Shown here: positions 7,965 to 15,909 of the stretch, piece by piece
Numbering within the stretch: position 1 is the stretch's first letter
Layout of the letters: each line of letters starts with the position of its first letter
Assembly: GCA_938023905.1 (NCBI GenBank)
Contig: CALJCO010000056.1
Coordinates: 1 to 30,786 of the forward strand
Length of the DNA stretch: 30,786 nt
Origin: an uncultured Collinsella sp.
GTDB taxonomy: Bacteria; Actinomycetota; Coriobacteriia; Coriobacteriales; Coriobacteriaceae
Direction of reading: 5' to 3'
Program-made: the position numbers and the translations under genes
Notes under the pieces: model-generated
Told to the model about the DNA's origin: nothing
What the model saw: only the letters and a program-made list of their open reading frames with translations
Databases searched by the model: none

Positions 7965-9266
7965 TTACTCCTTGTGGTCAGCGATGTAGCCCAAAGCAAC
8001 GGCGGCATAAGCCGCGGCGCCAAGGGGAAGCTCGGCATCGCTAAAACGTGCCTTGGGATGATGCTGAGCAAAATGCTCGTCCGTATCAGTCACGGCAGCG
8101 CCCACGGTAAAGTACGCACTCGGGATCTCACTCGAGATCAACGCGAAGTCCTCACTCGCCATGGCGTGGAACAGCGGCAGGAAGGTGGCCTTGGGCAGTG
8201 TCGCACCCACATAGCCAAGTGAAGCCTGGGTCATATTGTCATCGAGTACCAGCGGCGGAACATCCGAGAGCGTCTCGATAGTCGCCGGCGTACGATAGGT
8301 CGTGGCAACGCCTTTGACGACCTCCGCGATGCGGGTCTTGAGGCGCTCCATGAGCTTGACGTCGAAGCCACGCAGCGTTCCCTCGAGCACACAAGTGTCG
8401 GGGATGACATTTGCGGCCTGACCGCCGGCGAACTTGCCAACGGTAAGCGCGACCTCCTTGGCCGCCGGCACCTCGCGGGAGATGAGCTCCTGAAGCGCCA
8501 GATGCACATGGACGCCGGCCGTGATGGGGTCGATGCAGATCTCGGGGCTCGAGCCATGGCCGCCCTTGCCCTGAAGCGTGATGCGAAAACCGTACACGCC
8601 CGAGAGCGCCGGGCTGCCGTAGAGCACCAGGTCAAGCGGCGACTGGCTATTGACATGCATGGCAAAGGCGGCCTGGGGGCGTGGGTTCTGCAGCAAACCG
8701 TCGACGATGGCAGCACGGGCACCCTCAAAGGTTTCCTCGCCCGGCTGGAACAGCAACTTAACCGTGGCGTTGGCGTCGAGAAGCTCGGACTCGCGGGCCT
8801 TGAGCATACGAGCCGCACCAAGCAGCGCCGTCGCGTGCATATCGTGACCGCAAGCATGCATGCAGCCATTGGTGGATGCAAAGGGCTCGCCGGATTCCTC
8901 GGCAACGGGAAGGGCATCCATGTCGCCGCGGAGCATGATGACCGTACCGGCCTGCTTGTCCGTGCACGTACCGTTACCCCGAGCAGCAGCTGCCGCGCCG
9001 GCACCGATAAGGCCAACGACACAGGAGCCGTCAACAAGCACGGCATAGGGAATATCCATCTCGTCCAGACGCGCCTGGATAAAGGCGGACGTCTGCGGAA
9101 GGTTGTTACCCAGCTCGGGCATCTGGTGTAGATCGTGTCGCCACACAGCAAGCTCGTCTGCAAAAGTCTGAGCTTCTGCAACAAGACCGTCACCGATAGC
9201 GGCCTGCGCCGCTGCGGTAGCCTTGGGCGCTGGTTGCGGTTGAAAATCGGACAAAGCTGGTGCCAT
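7965..9266 (-). CDS. M20D-family amidohydrolase (hippurate / IAA-amino-acid hydrolase-like)
   Basis: This 433-residue cytoplasmic zinc-type hydrolase probably removes an acyl group from an N-acyl amino acid or similar amide; the substrate cannot be read from sequence. Metal-site motifs are present: HDLHQMPEL near residue 45, GDMDALP at 114-120, MHACGHDMH with Cys139 and His141, QPGEE with Glu177 and Glu178, MHVN with His204, and a late SEDF motif. The ATG at 9264-9266 is chosen because GGAGG lies 6 nt upstream; the frame runs 18 codons further without a better site. It lies downstream of an EamA exporter but is separated from it by a terminator, so it probably has its own promoter. Confidence 0.9.
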   Translation of the reverse strand: MAPALSDFQPQPAPKATAAAQAAIGDGLVAEAQTFADELAVWRHDLHQMPELGNNLPQTSAFIQARLDEMDIPYAVLVDGSCVVGLIGAGAAAAARGNGTCTDKQAGTVIMLRGDMDALPVAEESGEPFASTNGCMHACGHDMHATALLGAARMLKARESELLDANATVKLLFQPGEETFEGARAAIVDGLLQNPRPQAAFAMHVNSQSPLDLVLYGSPALSGVYGFRITLQGKGGHGSSPEICIDPITAGVHVHLALQELISREVPAAKEVALTVGKFAGGQAANVIPDTCVLEGTLRGFDVKLMERLKTRIAEVVKGVATTYRTPATIETLSDVPPLVLDDNMTQASLGYVGATLPKATFLPLFHAMASEDFALISSEIPSAYFTVGAAVTDTDEHFAQHHPKARFSDAELPLGAAAYAAVALGYIADHKE

Positions 9267-9296
9267 AGATGCCCTCCAGTAACGTTTTTGCAGCAA

Positions 9297-9318
9297 GCAC
9301 TTTGATAACGTAAAGTGC
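9297..9318. promoter_or_regulatory. Operator-like dyad upstream of the amidohydrolase
   Basis: GCACTTT (9297-9303) and AAAGTGC (9312-9318) are a perfect inverted repeat with an 8-nt spacer, about 30 nt upstream of the start codon. This is the right place for a repressor site; no regulator gene is adjacent. Confidence 0.4.
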
Positions 9319-9343
9319 AAGGTACAACTTTAAGGGCGGCGCA

Positions 9344-9371
9344 TAAAAAATGCCGCCCCGGGAGGGCGGCG
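9344..9371 (-). terminator. Intrinsic terminator after the EamA exporter
   Basis: GCCGCC...GGCGGC forms a strong stem, followed on the minus strand by ATTTTTTATG. It begins 12 nt past the exporter stop. A second GGGCGGC at 9334-9340 could compete for the GCCGCCC arm. Confidence 0.85.
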
Positions 9372-9382
9372 CAACAAGTTGT

Positions 9383-10366
9383 TTACAATTGCGGGCGCGA
9401 CTTTTTGCGCAAAAAATCGAAGTGAGTCTCACTCAAGATAATCGACAGGAAGATAAGCACGAAGCCGGCGAGCAGGCGCGAGGTGAGCGCCTCCCCCATC
9501 AGCAGCACCGAAAACAACACGCCCGAAGGCGACTCCATCGAAAGGAGCAGTGAGCCCGTCGAAGCCGGGACATGCGCCAGGCCGACGTTTTGGATGAGCA
9601 GAGCCACGCATGTGCAGCCCACCGAGAGAAACGCCATCACACCGATAAAGTTCGGCGTCCACACGGACAGAGGCGCCTGGGTCTCGAATAACAGCGACGA
9701 AACCAGGCTCAGCACGCCGTTGCCCACAAACATCCAAAACGTGATAACGTTGATGTCCATTTTGCGACCGTACTTGGCGGTCACCGCCATCTGGATGGCG
9801 AAGAAGACCGCGCCTGCCAGCGTAATGACGTCACCGATGTTGAACTCGACGCTATCGAGCGCCACCAAGCCAATGCCCGCCAAGCACAGCAGTGCCGCGC
9901 CCAGGTTATAGCGGGTGAGTTTTTCTCCGCTCAGAAAATAGCTCGCGAACGGCACGAGGATGCAATACGTGCCCGTCAAAAAAGCATTCTTGCCCGCCGT
10001 AGTATATGCCAGACCGACCGTCTGCAACGCATAGGCCGCCCACATGAGCACGCCCATACTCAGGCCAACGATCAGATTGCGAGCGTTGAAATGTGCAGTG
10101 ATGCGCTTGTGGAAGACGGCAAACATGACCAACGCTGCAGGCAGAAAGCGTACATAGAGCAGCTCGAACACCGGAATGGTGCCGAGTGCATCCTTCATAG
10201 TGGTAAAGGAGTAGCCCCAGATGACCGCCACCGAAAGTAGCAAAACTTTCCAGAACAGCGGGGAGCGTGCGCCGGCGCCCCTGGGAATACCGCCCGCGCC
10301 CAAATCCTCACGGGCCACAGGGCTATCGGGCATGTTTTCGATTTCGTTGGCAGCGTATTGGGCCAT
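9383..10366 (-). CDS. DMT-superfamily exporter (EamA/RhaT-type)
   Basis: This 327-residue integral membrane protein has about ten hydrophobic segments arranged as two EamA halves, typical of drug/metabolite exporters. The first half begins with LLLSVAVIWGYSFTTMK, with the W-G-X-X-F/T pattern usual for the first helix. The second starts near GDVITLAGAVFFAIQM. A hydrophilic N-terminus of about 37 residues precedes helix 1, and a basic tail (FLRKKSRPQL) ends the protein, consistent with a cytoplasmic C-terminus. GAGG lies 7 nt before the ATG. The substrate is unknown; members export amino acids, nucleotides or metabolites. It is transcribed alone, bounded by a terminator on each side. Confidence 0.9.
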   Translation of the reverse strand: MAQYAANEIENMPDSPVAREDLGAGGIPRGAGARSPLFWKVLLLSVAVIWGYSFTTMKDALGTIPVFELLYVRFLPAALVMFAVFHKRITAHFNARNLIVGLSMGVLMWAAYALQTVGLAYTTAGKNAFLTGTYCILVPFASYFLSGEKLTRYNLGAALLCLAGIGLVALDSVEFNIGDVITLAGAVFFAIQMAVTAKYGRKMDINVITFWMFVGNGVLSLVSSLLFETQAPLSVWTPNFIGVMAFLSVGCTCVALLIQNVGLAHVPASTGSLLLSMESPSGVLFSVLLMGEALTSRLLAGFVLIFLSIILSETHFDFLRKKSRPQL

Positions 10367-10433
10367 GAAACATCCTCACACTCAATCTGGGCGTGGTGTC
10401 CGCACGCGTATGGCTGCGTACCGCCTCATGGTC

Positions 10434-10472
10434 AAATAAAAACGGGGCGCACCGGACCCCCGGCACGCCCCG
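10434..10472 (-). terminator. Intrinsic terminator of the YhgE operon
   Basis: CGGGGCGCACCGG (10443-10455) pairs with CCGGCACGCCCCG (10460-10472), and on the minus strand it is followed by TTTTTATTT. It lies about 95 nt beyond the stop of the second YhgE gene and insulates the EamA exporter. Confidence 0.85.
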
Positions 10473-10566
10473 CTACTGTAGCAATAATCAAGCAGCCCAT
10501 GCAATTCACTCAACTAAAGCGTCGAGCCGGAAGGCCTCGATGTTCCGTCAACGCCACATTGCCGCA

Positions 10567-12756
10567 CTAAATTAGCTTTGTCGACTCCAGCTTTTCGATG
10601 ATCCAGTTGTTGGCTTTGATGACCGGACGGCGGAAGACGACGCCCAGGGCCAGCGACGGAATCAGATAGCTCGCCAGAATACCCAGCTCAACCCAGTACT
10701 CCATATGGTAGGCGCCAGCCATGGCGGCATGCATGGCGTTGATGCCGTGAGTAAACGGCAGGAACGGATAGATCGCCTGGAACACGGGGCCGGTCATCTC
10801 GATGGGGAACGTGCCGCCCGAACCGCCGACCTGCATGACCAACAGCACGACAGCGAGCGCCTTGCCGATATCGCCAAACGAAACCGTAAGCGTGTAGACG
10901 ATATTGGAGAACACGAGACTCGCGACCCAGCCCGCCAGCACAAACTGCAGCGGGTTGTCGCACTGAATGCCAAAGAACAGAATGTCGCCCGCGCACACGA
11001 GCGTTGCCTGCAGCAGGGCCAAACCGCCAAAGAACAGGTAACGGCCCAGATAGATCTCGTGCAGGCGTACGGGGATGAGCTCGTTGATGAGCTCGTCGTC
11101 GACCGAGACCTTCATCATGGCCGCCAGTACGATCGAGCCGACCCAGAGCGACAGAATCGTGTAGAACGGCGCCATGGCAGAGCCGTAATTGCGAATCGGA
11201 TAGACCGGCTTGCGGTCGAGCGCGACGGGGCCGGAAAGCGACACGGCCAGGCCCTCGGGGTCGTTGCCGATCATCGTCCTGATCGTCGCCAGGTCACCCG
11301 ACATCAGGGCGCCGTCGAGCTCGTCCTTGAACGCGCTGATCTTGTCCGATGCCTCACCCAGCTGATCGGAAGCCTTGTTGACGAGCCTTGCAGCCTTGGA
11401 GAGGCCCTTCGCGAGCGAACCAGAGGCGTCGGTCAGACCGCTCACGGCGCTATCCAAATCACCCGAGATACCGTTCAGGGAATTCAGAACGCCCGAAATG
11501 GTCTTCTTGAGCTCCTTGGCCTTAACCGAAAACGTGGAATCGTAGTCGGACTTGGCACCCGAGATACCCGCCTTGGCATCGGCGATGGCCTGGTCGACCT
11601 CGGCACGCGTGCTGTTGACCTCTGCCATGCTGTCGGAAAGGGACTTTGCGGTTGCCCTCAGGTCGTTGGCGTTGTTGCGGTACTCAACGGCGATTCTGCC
11701 CAGCGACGTCGCGGCGGACTTGAGGCCGTCTTTGAGCTTGTCATCGCTCACCTGGTCGGCAAGGCTGCGGAGCTGATCGACCATCGCATCGATATCCTTG
11801 GCGCGCGCATCGAGGGCCGCAGCGGCATCGTTGAGTTGGGACACCGTAAGGTCCACATGCTGGTTTGCGGTGTCGAATGCCTTCGCAAGCTCGGCGGATA
11901 CGTTGTCGAACGAGCCCGCGCTTCCGTCAATCGCCGCGTCAACGGCATCGTTGGCGGCCTTCAGCGCTTCTTTGGAATCATCGATGCCGCTCTTGGCATG
12001 CTCCATCAGCTGCTTGGTCGACTCATCGACCGTACCCGTCTGCTGGAGCATACCGCTCGCCGACGTCAACGAATCGGACGTGGAGCTCAAAATGCCCGCA
12101 AGTGACGTTGCGCTGGCCTGAATGTCCTGCAGGTCCTGGACCGAATCGCCGAGCGTCGAGGACAGGTTGGCGATAAAGTTGCTTACTTGGTCGGTGCTCA
12201 TGTAGTCGAGCAGGCTGGACACCGTCTTAAGACCGATGCTCGTAATGGTCTCGGTAAAAGTTTCGTTAACCTGGCTCTGAACGGCGCTCGAACCCTTTTC
12301 AGTCACGATCTGTGCGATGGCGTTGGCCTTCTGATTCTCATAGAACTCGATATCGGCGTGCTTCACCTCGGTCGAGAAAAGCGTCATCATGTCGGCGCTA
12401 AACGTTTTAGGGATAACGACGGCAGCGTAGTACGCGCCCGACTTAACGCCCTCAATCGCCTTATCACGATCGTTGAGCACGACCCAGTCGAAGTTCTCGT
12501 TGCCGCGCAGGGCGGCGGTCACGTTTTCGCCCACGTTGATCTTGACGGGGATCAAATCGCTCTCGTAACCCTCATCGGTGTTGACCACGGCGATCTTAAG
12601 ATTGCCGGTGTTGCCGTACGGATCCCAGCTGCCGGCGATGTTAAACCACGCGTACAGACACGGCACGATAATGAGGCCCATCACGACAACCAAGCCGATT
12701 ACGGAGCGAGACACGTTTTGGACATCGCGCTTAAACAGATGCAGGATGTTCTTCAT
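10567..12756 (-). CDS. YhgE/Pip-family membrane protein (smaller of a tandem pair)
   Basis: This 729-residue protein has the YhgE/Pip layout. A single N-terminal membrane helix (VIGLVVVMGLIIVPCLYAWFNI) is followed by the family signature WDPYGNTGNLKIAVVNTDEG. A long outward-facing helical region follows, rich in Ala, Ser, Asp and Lys (roughly residues 170-490, probably coiled coil). A C-terminal block of about six helices resembles ABC-2 transporter permeases. Family members include the lactococcal phage infection protein Pip; the true cellular role is poorly defined. The start codon follows directly on the stop of the upstream gene (TAAATG), with AGGAGGTGA well placed, so the two are translationally coupled and probably form a heteromeric complex. 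No ATPase gene is adjacent. Confidence 0.9.
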   Translation of the reverse strand: MKNILHLFKRDVQNVSRSVIGLVVVMGLIIVPCLYAWFNIAGSWDPYGNTGNLKIAVVNTDEGYESDLIPVKINVGENVTAALRGNENFDWVVLNDRDKAIEGVKSGAYYAAVVIPKTFSADMMTLFSTEVKHADIEFYENQKANAIAQIVTEKGSSAVQSQVNETFTETITSIGLKTVSSLLDYMSTDQVSNFIANLSSTLGDSVQDLQDIQASATSLAGILSSTSDSLTSASGMLQQTGTVDESTKQLMEHAKSGIDDSKEALKAANDAVDAAIDGSAGSFDNVSAELAKAFDTANQHVDLTVSQLNDAAAALDARAKDIDAMVDQLRSLADQVSDDKLKDGLKSAATSLGRIAVEYRNNANDLRATAKSLSDSMAEVNSTRAEVDQAIADAKAGISGAKSDYDSTFSVKAKELKKTISGVLNSLNGISGDLDSAVSGLTDASGSLAKGLSKAARLVNKASDQLGEASDKISAFKDELDGALMSGDLATIRTMIGNDPEGLAVSLSGPVALDRKPVYPIRNYGSAMAPFYTILSLWVGSIVLAAMMKVSVDDELINELIPVRLHEIYLGRYLFFGGLALLQATLVCAGDILFFGIQCDNPLQFVLAGWVASLVFSNIVYTLTVSFGDIGKALAVVLLVMQVGGSGGTFPIEMTGPVFQAIYPFLPFTHGINAMHAAMAGAYHMEYWVELGILASYLIPSLALGVVFRRPVIKANNWIIEKLESTKLI

Positions 12757-15573
12757 TTATGCCTCACCTCCTTTGGAGTGCTTGCCAAGCGGGGTGGTAT
12801 CTCCATCATTTGTGGCTGAGCTGTCGCTGCCCTGAGATTTATGGTGCGAGCCTATATGCGGCAAGCGGCCCGTGGACTGATCGCCACCCTTGGCACCACG
12901 CTCGCTGGCGTTGAGGCCAAACATGCGGCGGGCGGCAGGAATGGCGGCCGTGTGCTCGCGCATCTCGCGACGCAGGTCCTCATCGGAAAGCGCCGAGATG
13001 CGCATCTGGGTATTGAGGCTCGCGCGGATATATTCGATATTGATAAGCCAGCCGCAGATGGCAATAACCGAGATGATCCAAATGACAAGCAGGATGATCT
13101 TGCCGTTATTGTCGATATCGAGAACCGTCGACAGGACAAAGAGCAGGACCTGAACGCCCACCACGGCGGCAAAACCGCCCCTGATGTAGTACGGGTAGCG
13201 ATGTTCAAAGGCGACCGCATGATCGAGCAGTTCGCGACGGTACGAATCGGAATCGAGCACGACGCGCATGGCCGTTCGCAAGGAGTAGCGCTCGCGCGGC
13301 AGGTCGTTAGACTCGCAAATCATCATACCGGTCGTGGAAAGCTGTTTATCAAAGAGCAGGTTGAGGTTGAGCAGCAGCGGACGCAGCTGCAGGCCGATAA
13401 AGAGCGCCACGATCAAGAACACGCCCAGAATGCACAGGTTAAACAGGTAGTTGAACGAATACATACCGCCGACCGTCTCACGCAGCAGATTGATGCCATA
13501 GGTAAAGGGCAGCAGCGGGTGCAGCCACTGGAAGAAGCCGGGCATCATCTCGATGGGGTACATGCCCGACGAACCCGGGATCTGCACGATGACGAGAATG
13601 ACACCGATTGCCTTACCGATATGCTTAAAGGTGGTGGACAGCGCATAGATGATGTTGACGTAGGTGAACGAGATAGCGATGCCGCCCAGCACGAACAGCA
13701 GCGGGTTGACGCACTGCACGCCAATCACCAAATCGCCCACCGTAACGATGATGGCCTGGAACGCACCCAGGATCACCATCAGCAGCCAGCGGCCAAAGTA
13801 GCCCTGACGCGCCGTAAAGCTACCGATGCCCTCGCGGTCGACCTCGAGCTTGTAGATAGCGATGAGCACATAGCCGCCTACCCACAGCGCCAGATTGGTG
13901 TAGAAGGGAGCGATGCCCGAGCCAAAGCTCTTGACTGGATAGATTGACTTGGACGTCAGCTCAACCGGAGATGCCATGAAATCTGCCACGTCATCGACGT
14001 CGACGTCCATGAGGTCGGCTAACTCGCCCATAGACTCAGAGGTCTGTAGCGCCGCAATGTCATTGGCGGCGGTCGCGAGCTTGTCCTGAACCTTGGCAAG
14101 GGAGGCGTCGGTTTGGGACAGCGTGGTCTTTGCCTGCTTGAGCGTGGCGTCGAGCTGCGCCAGCGTGCCGCGCGCGCTCGCTATCGTGGGGGTCATACCC
14201 GATACAATGCCGGTCAAATCGCCCGAAACGGCGGCAAAGGAGTCGAGCGCGCTCGAAGCCTTCGGCAGTGCGTTCTGCCCCAGATCGGTCTGAGCCTGAC
14301 CGAGGTTAGCCGTACCGGTCTTAATTGCCGCGTTGAGTACGTTGCTCGCGTTCGAGATTGCCGTAGCGTCTTTTGCCATGGCGCTCGACTGTGCAGAGAG
14401 GCCATCCTTGATGCTCTGCAGCTTCTGGTTTTGCTCGCGAAGCGAATTGATGGTCGATGCGATGAGCGCGTCGGCGTCCTCCGACCCCGTTGACGTATCG
14501 TTAGCGAGAATCTGCAGGCGCTCGATGACAGCGCTGTTGTGGTCAATCGTCGCCTGAAGGGATTCGAGCGAGTTGTCGATTCGAGTGGTCGTGGACGTAA
14601 CCGTACCGGTGAGTTTGCCAATCGCGGCGTTCGCAGAAGCCGATGTCTTGCTCAGCACGATGCTGCCCTCCGAGAGTGCCTTGGAGAGCGAGGTGATAGA
14701 GTTGCCCGCCGTGGCGCGAGCCTCGCCCAGCAGGTCGTTGCCCTGGGAGATTGCCTGCGTTAGAGAGGGCGCCTGCCCCTGCAGGCCCGCCAGCGCAGCA
14801 TCGGCCGAAGCAATCGAGCTGCTCGTCTTGTCGATGGCGGTGTTCATGTCGCCGATGGAATCGCGTACTTCGCCCAGGGTATCAGACGCCTCGGACACCG
14901 AGCCCGCCAGCGAATCCCGGGTCTGGGTCGCCTTGTCTTTAAGGTCGATGCCAGCATCTTTAGCAATGCCCGCGACGGTCTCGCCCACCGTGGAGACAAA
15001 CTCCGAGTTGATCTGCTCCTCGATGGTATTGGCGCCAGTGTCGGTGACCTTGGGCGCAATAGCGCTCTTCTTCTCGTTGACGTAGTACGTGAGCTTGGGC
15101 TGATGGTAATTGCCGTCGAGCATCGAGACCAGGTTATCTGAGAAGTTCTTGGGGATTACGATGGCCGCATAGTACTCACCACTCTCGACGCCCTCTTTGG
15201 CATCGGCGGCCGAATCGACGAAGGTCCAGCCCAGCTGATCGTTTTCCTTGAGCTGATCGACGACCTTGTCGCCCGCATTGAGCTCGCCCACCAGGTCGTT
15301 TTGGGTTCCCTGGTCGTTGTTGGCGATAGCAATCTTGATGCCCTGGGTGTTTCCGTACGGATCCCAGTTTGCCACGATGTTGTACCAGGCATACAGCGAG
15401 GGAATAACACACACGCCGAGGGTAACCACCAAGGCGACGGGGTTCACGAGCAATCGCTTGATGTCACGCTTAAAGATCGCAAAGGATACCTTTGCGTTGG
15501 ATAGTTTGCTGCCGAGACTCACGCTTAGACCATCCATCCTGTCGTTGAATCGAATCGTACTATCGACAACCAT
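12757..15573 (-). CDS. YhgE/Pip-family membrane protein (larger of a tandem pair)
   Basis: About 938 residues from the chosen ATG (15571-15573). The layout matches its downstream partner: an N-terminal helix (VALVVTLGVCVIPSLYAWYNI), the WDPYGNTQGIKIAIANNDQG signature, a long Ser/Ala-rich helical extracytoplasmic region, and a C-terminal permease-like helix block. It differs in having an extra pair of helices near the end (about residues 810-870) and a polar cytoplasmic tail rich in Gly, Ser and basic residues. The start is uncertain: a TTG at 15604-15606 and an ATG at 15535-15537 are also in frame and none has a good ribosome site. The family core begins only at FAIFKRDIKR, so part of the N-terminus may not be real. 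It is first in the operon. Confidence 0.85.
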   Translation of the reverse strand: MVVDSTIRFNDRMDGLSVSLGSKLSNAKVSFAIFKRDIKRLLVNPVALVVTLGVCVIPSLYAWYNIVANWDPYGNTQGIKIAIANNDQGTQNDLVGELNAGDKVVDQLKENDQLGWTFVDSAADAKEGVESGEYYAAIVIPKNFSDNLVSMLDGNYHQPKLTYYVNEKKSAIAPKVTDTGANTIEEQINSEFVSTVGETVAGIAKDAGIDLKDKATQTRDSLAGSVSEASDTLGEVRDSIGDMNTAIDKTSSSIASADAALAGLQGQAPSLTQAISQGNDLLGEARATAGNSITSLSKALSEGSIVLSKTSASANAAIGKLTGTVTSTTTRIDNSLESLQATIDHNSAVIERLQILANDTSTGSEDADALIASTINSLREQNQKLQSIKDGLSAQSSAMAKDATAISNASNVLNAAIKTGTANLGQAQTDLGQNALPKASSALDSFAAVSGDLTGIVSGMTPTIASARGTLAQLDATLKQAKTTLSQTDASLAKVQDKLATAANDIAALQTSESMGELADLMDVDVDDVADFMASPVELTSKSIYPVKSFGSGIAPFYTNLALWVGGYVLIAIYKLEVDREGIGSFTARQGYFGRWLLMVILGAFQAIIVTVGDLVIGVQCVNPLLFVLGGIAISFTYVNIIYALSTTFKHIGKAIGVILVIVQIPGSSGMYPIEMMPGFFQWLHPLLPFTYGINLLRETVGGMYSFNYLFNLCILGVFLIVALFIGLQLRPLLLNLNLLFDKQLSTTGMMICESNDLPRERYSLRTAMRVVLDSDSYRRELLDHAVAFEHRYPYYIRGGFAAVVGVQVLLFVLSTVLDIDNNGKIILLVIWIISVIAICGWLINIEYIRASLNTQMRISALSDEDLRREMREHTAAIPAARRMFGLNASERGAKGGDQSTGRLPHIGSHHKSQGSDSSATNDGDTTPLGKHSKGGEA

Positions 15574-15629
15574 TGTACGTAGGCGCTTTAGCGTCTCAGA
15601 GCACAATGGTATTGAGTTTTGCGGGTAGC

Positions 15630-15668
15630 AATATACTACGAAGACGAATTAACGTACAGTTGTACAGT
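15630..15668 (-). promoter_or_regulatory. YhgE operon promoter with operator-like GTACAGT repeat
   Basis: A TATATT -10 element lies at 15630-15635 on the minus strand. Exactly 17 bp upstream, the -35 position falls within GTACAGTTGTACAGT (15654-15668), a direct repeat of GTACAGT that also contains the inverted repeat GTACAGTTGTAC. This looks like a repressor-controlled promoter. Confidence 0.45.
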
Positions 15669-15714
15669 ATCTTAAATTTCAGCAGGTCACAAAACCACAA
15701 CCCCGACAAATAAT

Positions 15715-15799
15715 TGATCCCTTGGGGACGGAGGAAAACGGATCACCGAGGGGGTCGGCCTGATCCGGTGATCCGCTTTCCTCCGTCCCCAAGGGATCA
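15715..15799. repeat. 85-bp palindrome, CCTCCGTCCCC family
   Basis: Two 34-nt arms pair with a single wobble mismatch around a 17-nt loop. The arm core (GGGGACGGAGGAAAACGG) is shared with the palindrome at 7294-7353. It lies between the YhgE promoter and the 3' end of htpG, outside any gene. Confidence 0.9.
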
Positions 15800-15809
15800 T
15801 TCAAAAGGA

Positions 15810-15879
15810 AACGAGAGTGGAAAATCTCCCACTTCAAGCCCGCATTCGAGCCAAAAGTGGGAGATTATCCACTCTCGTT
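15810..15879. repeat. 70-bp palindrome downstream of htpG
   Basis: Arms of 25 nt (AACGAGAGTGG...CTCCCACTT and its inverse) with one mismatch surround a 20-nt loop. It starts 30 nt beyond the htpG stop. There is no T-run next to it, so it could stall or process the htpG transcript but is not a classic terminator. Confidence 0.85.
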
Positions 15880-15909
15880 CTAATCTAGTTACGGTGCCGT
15901 ATCCCCGAA

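Noticed and set aside
10705..13947. Long plus-strand open frames opposite the YhgE genes
   Set aside because: They mirror the minus-strand genes, have no recognisable domains and would lie antisense to two coupled genes with good motifs.
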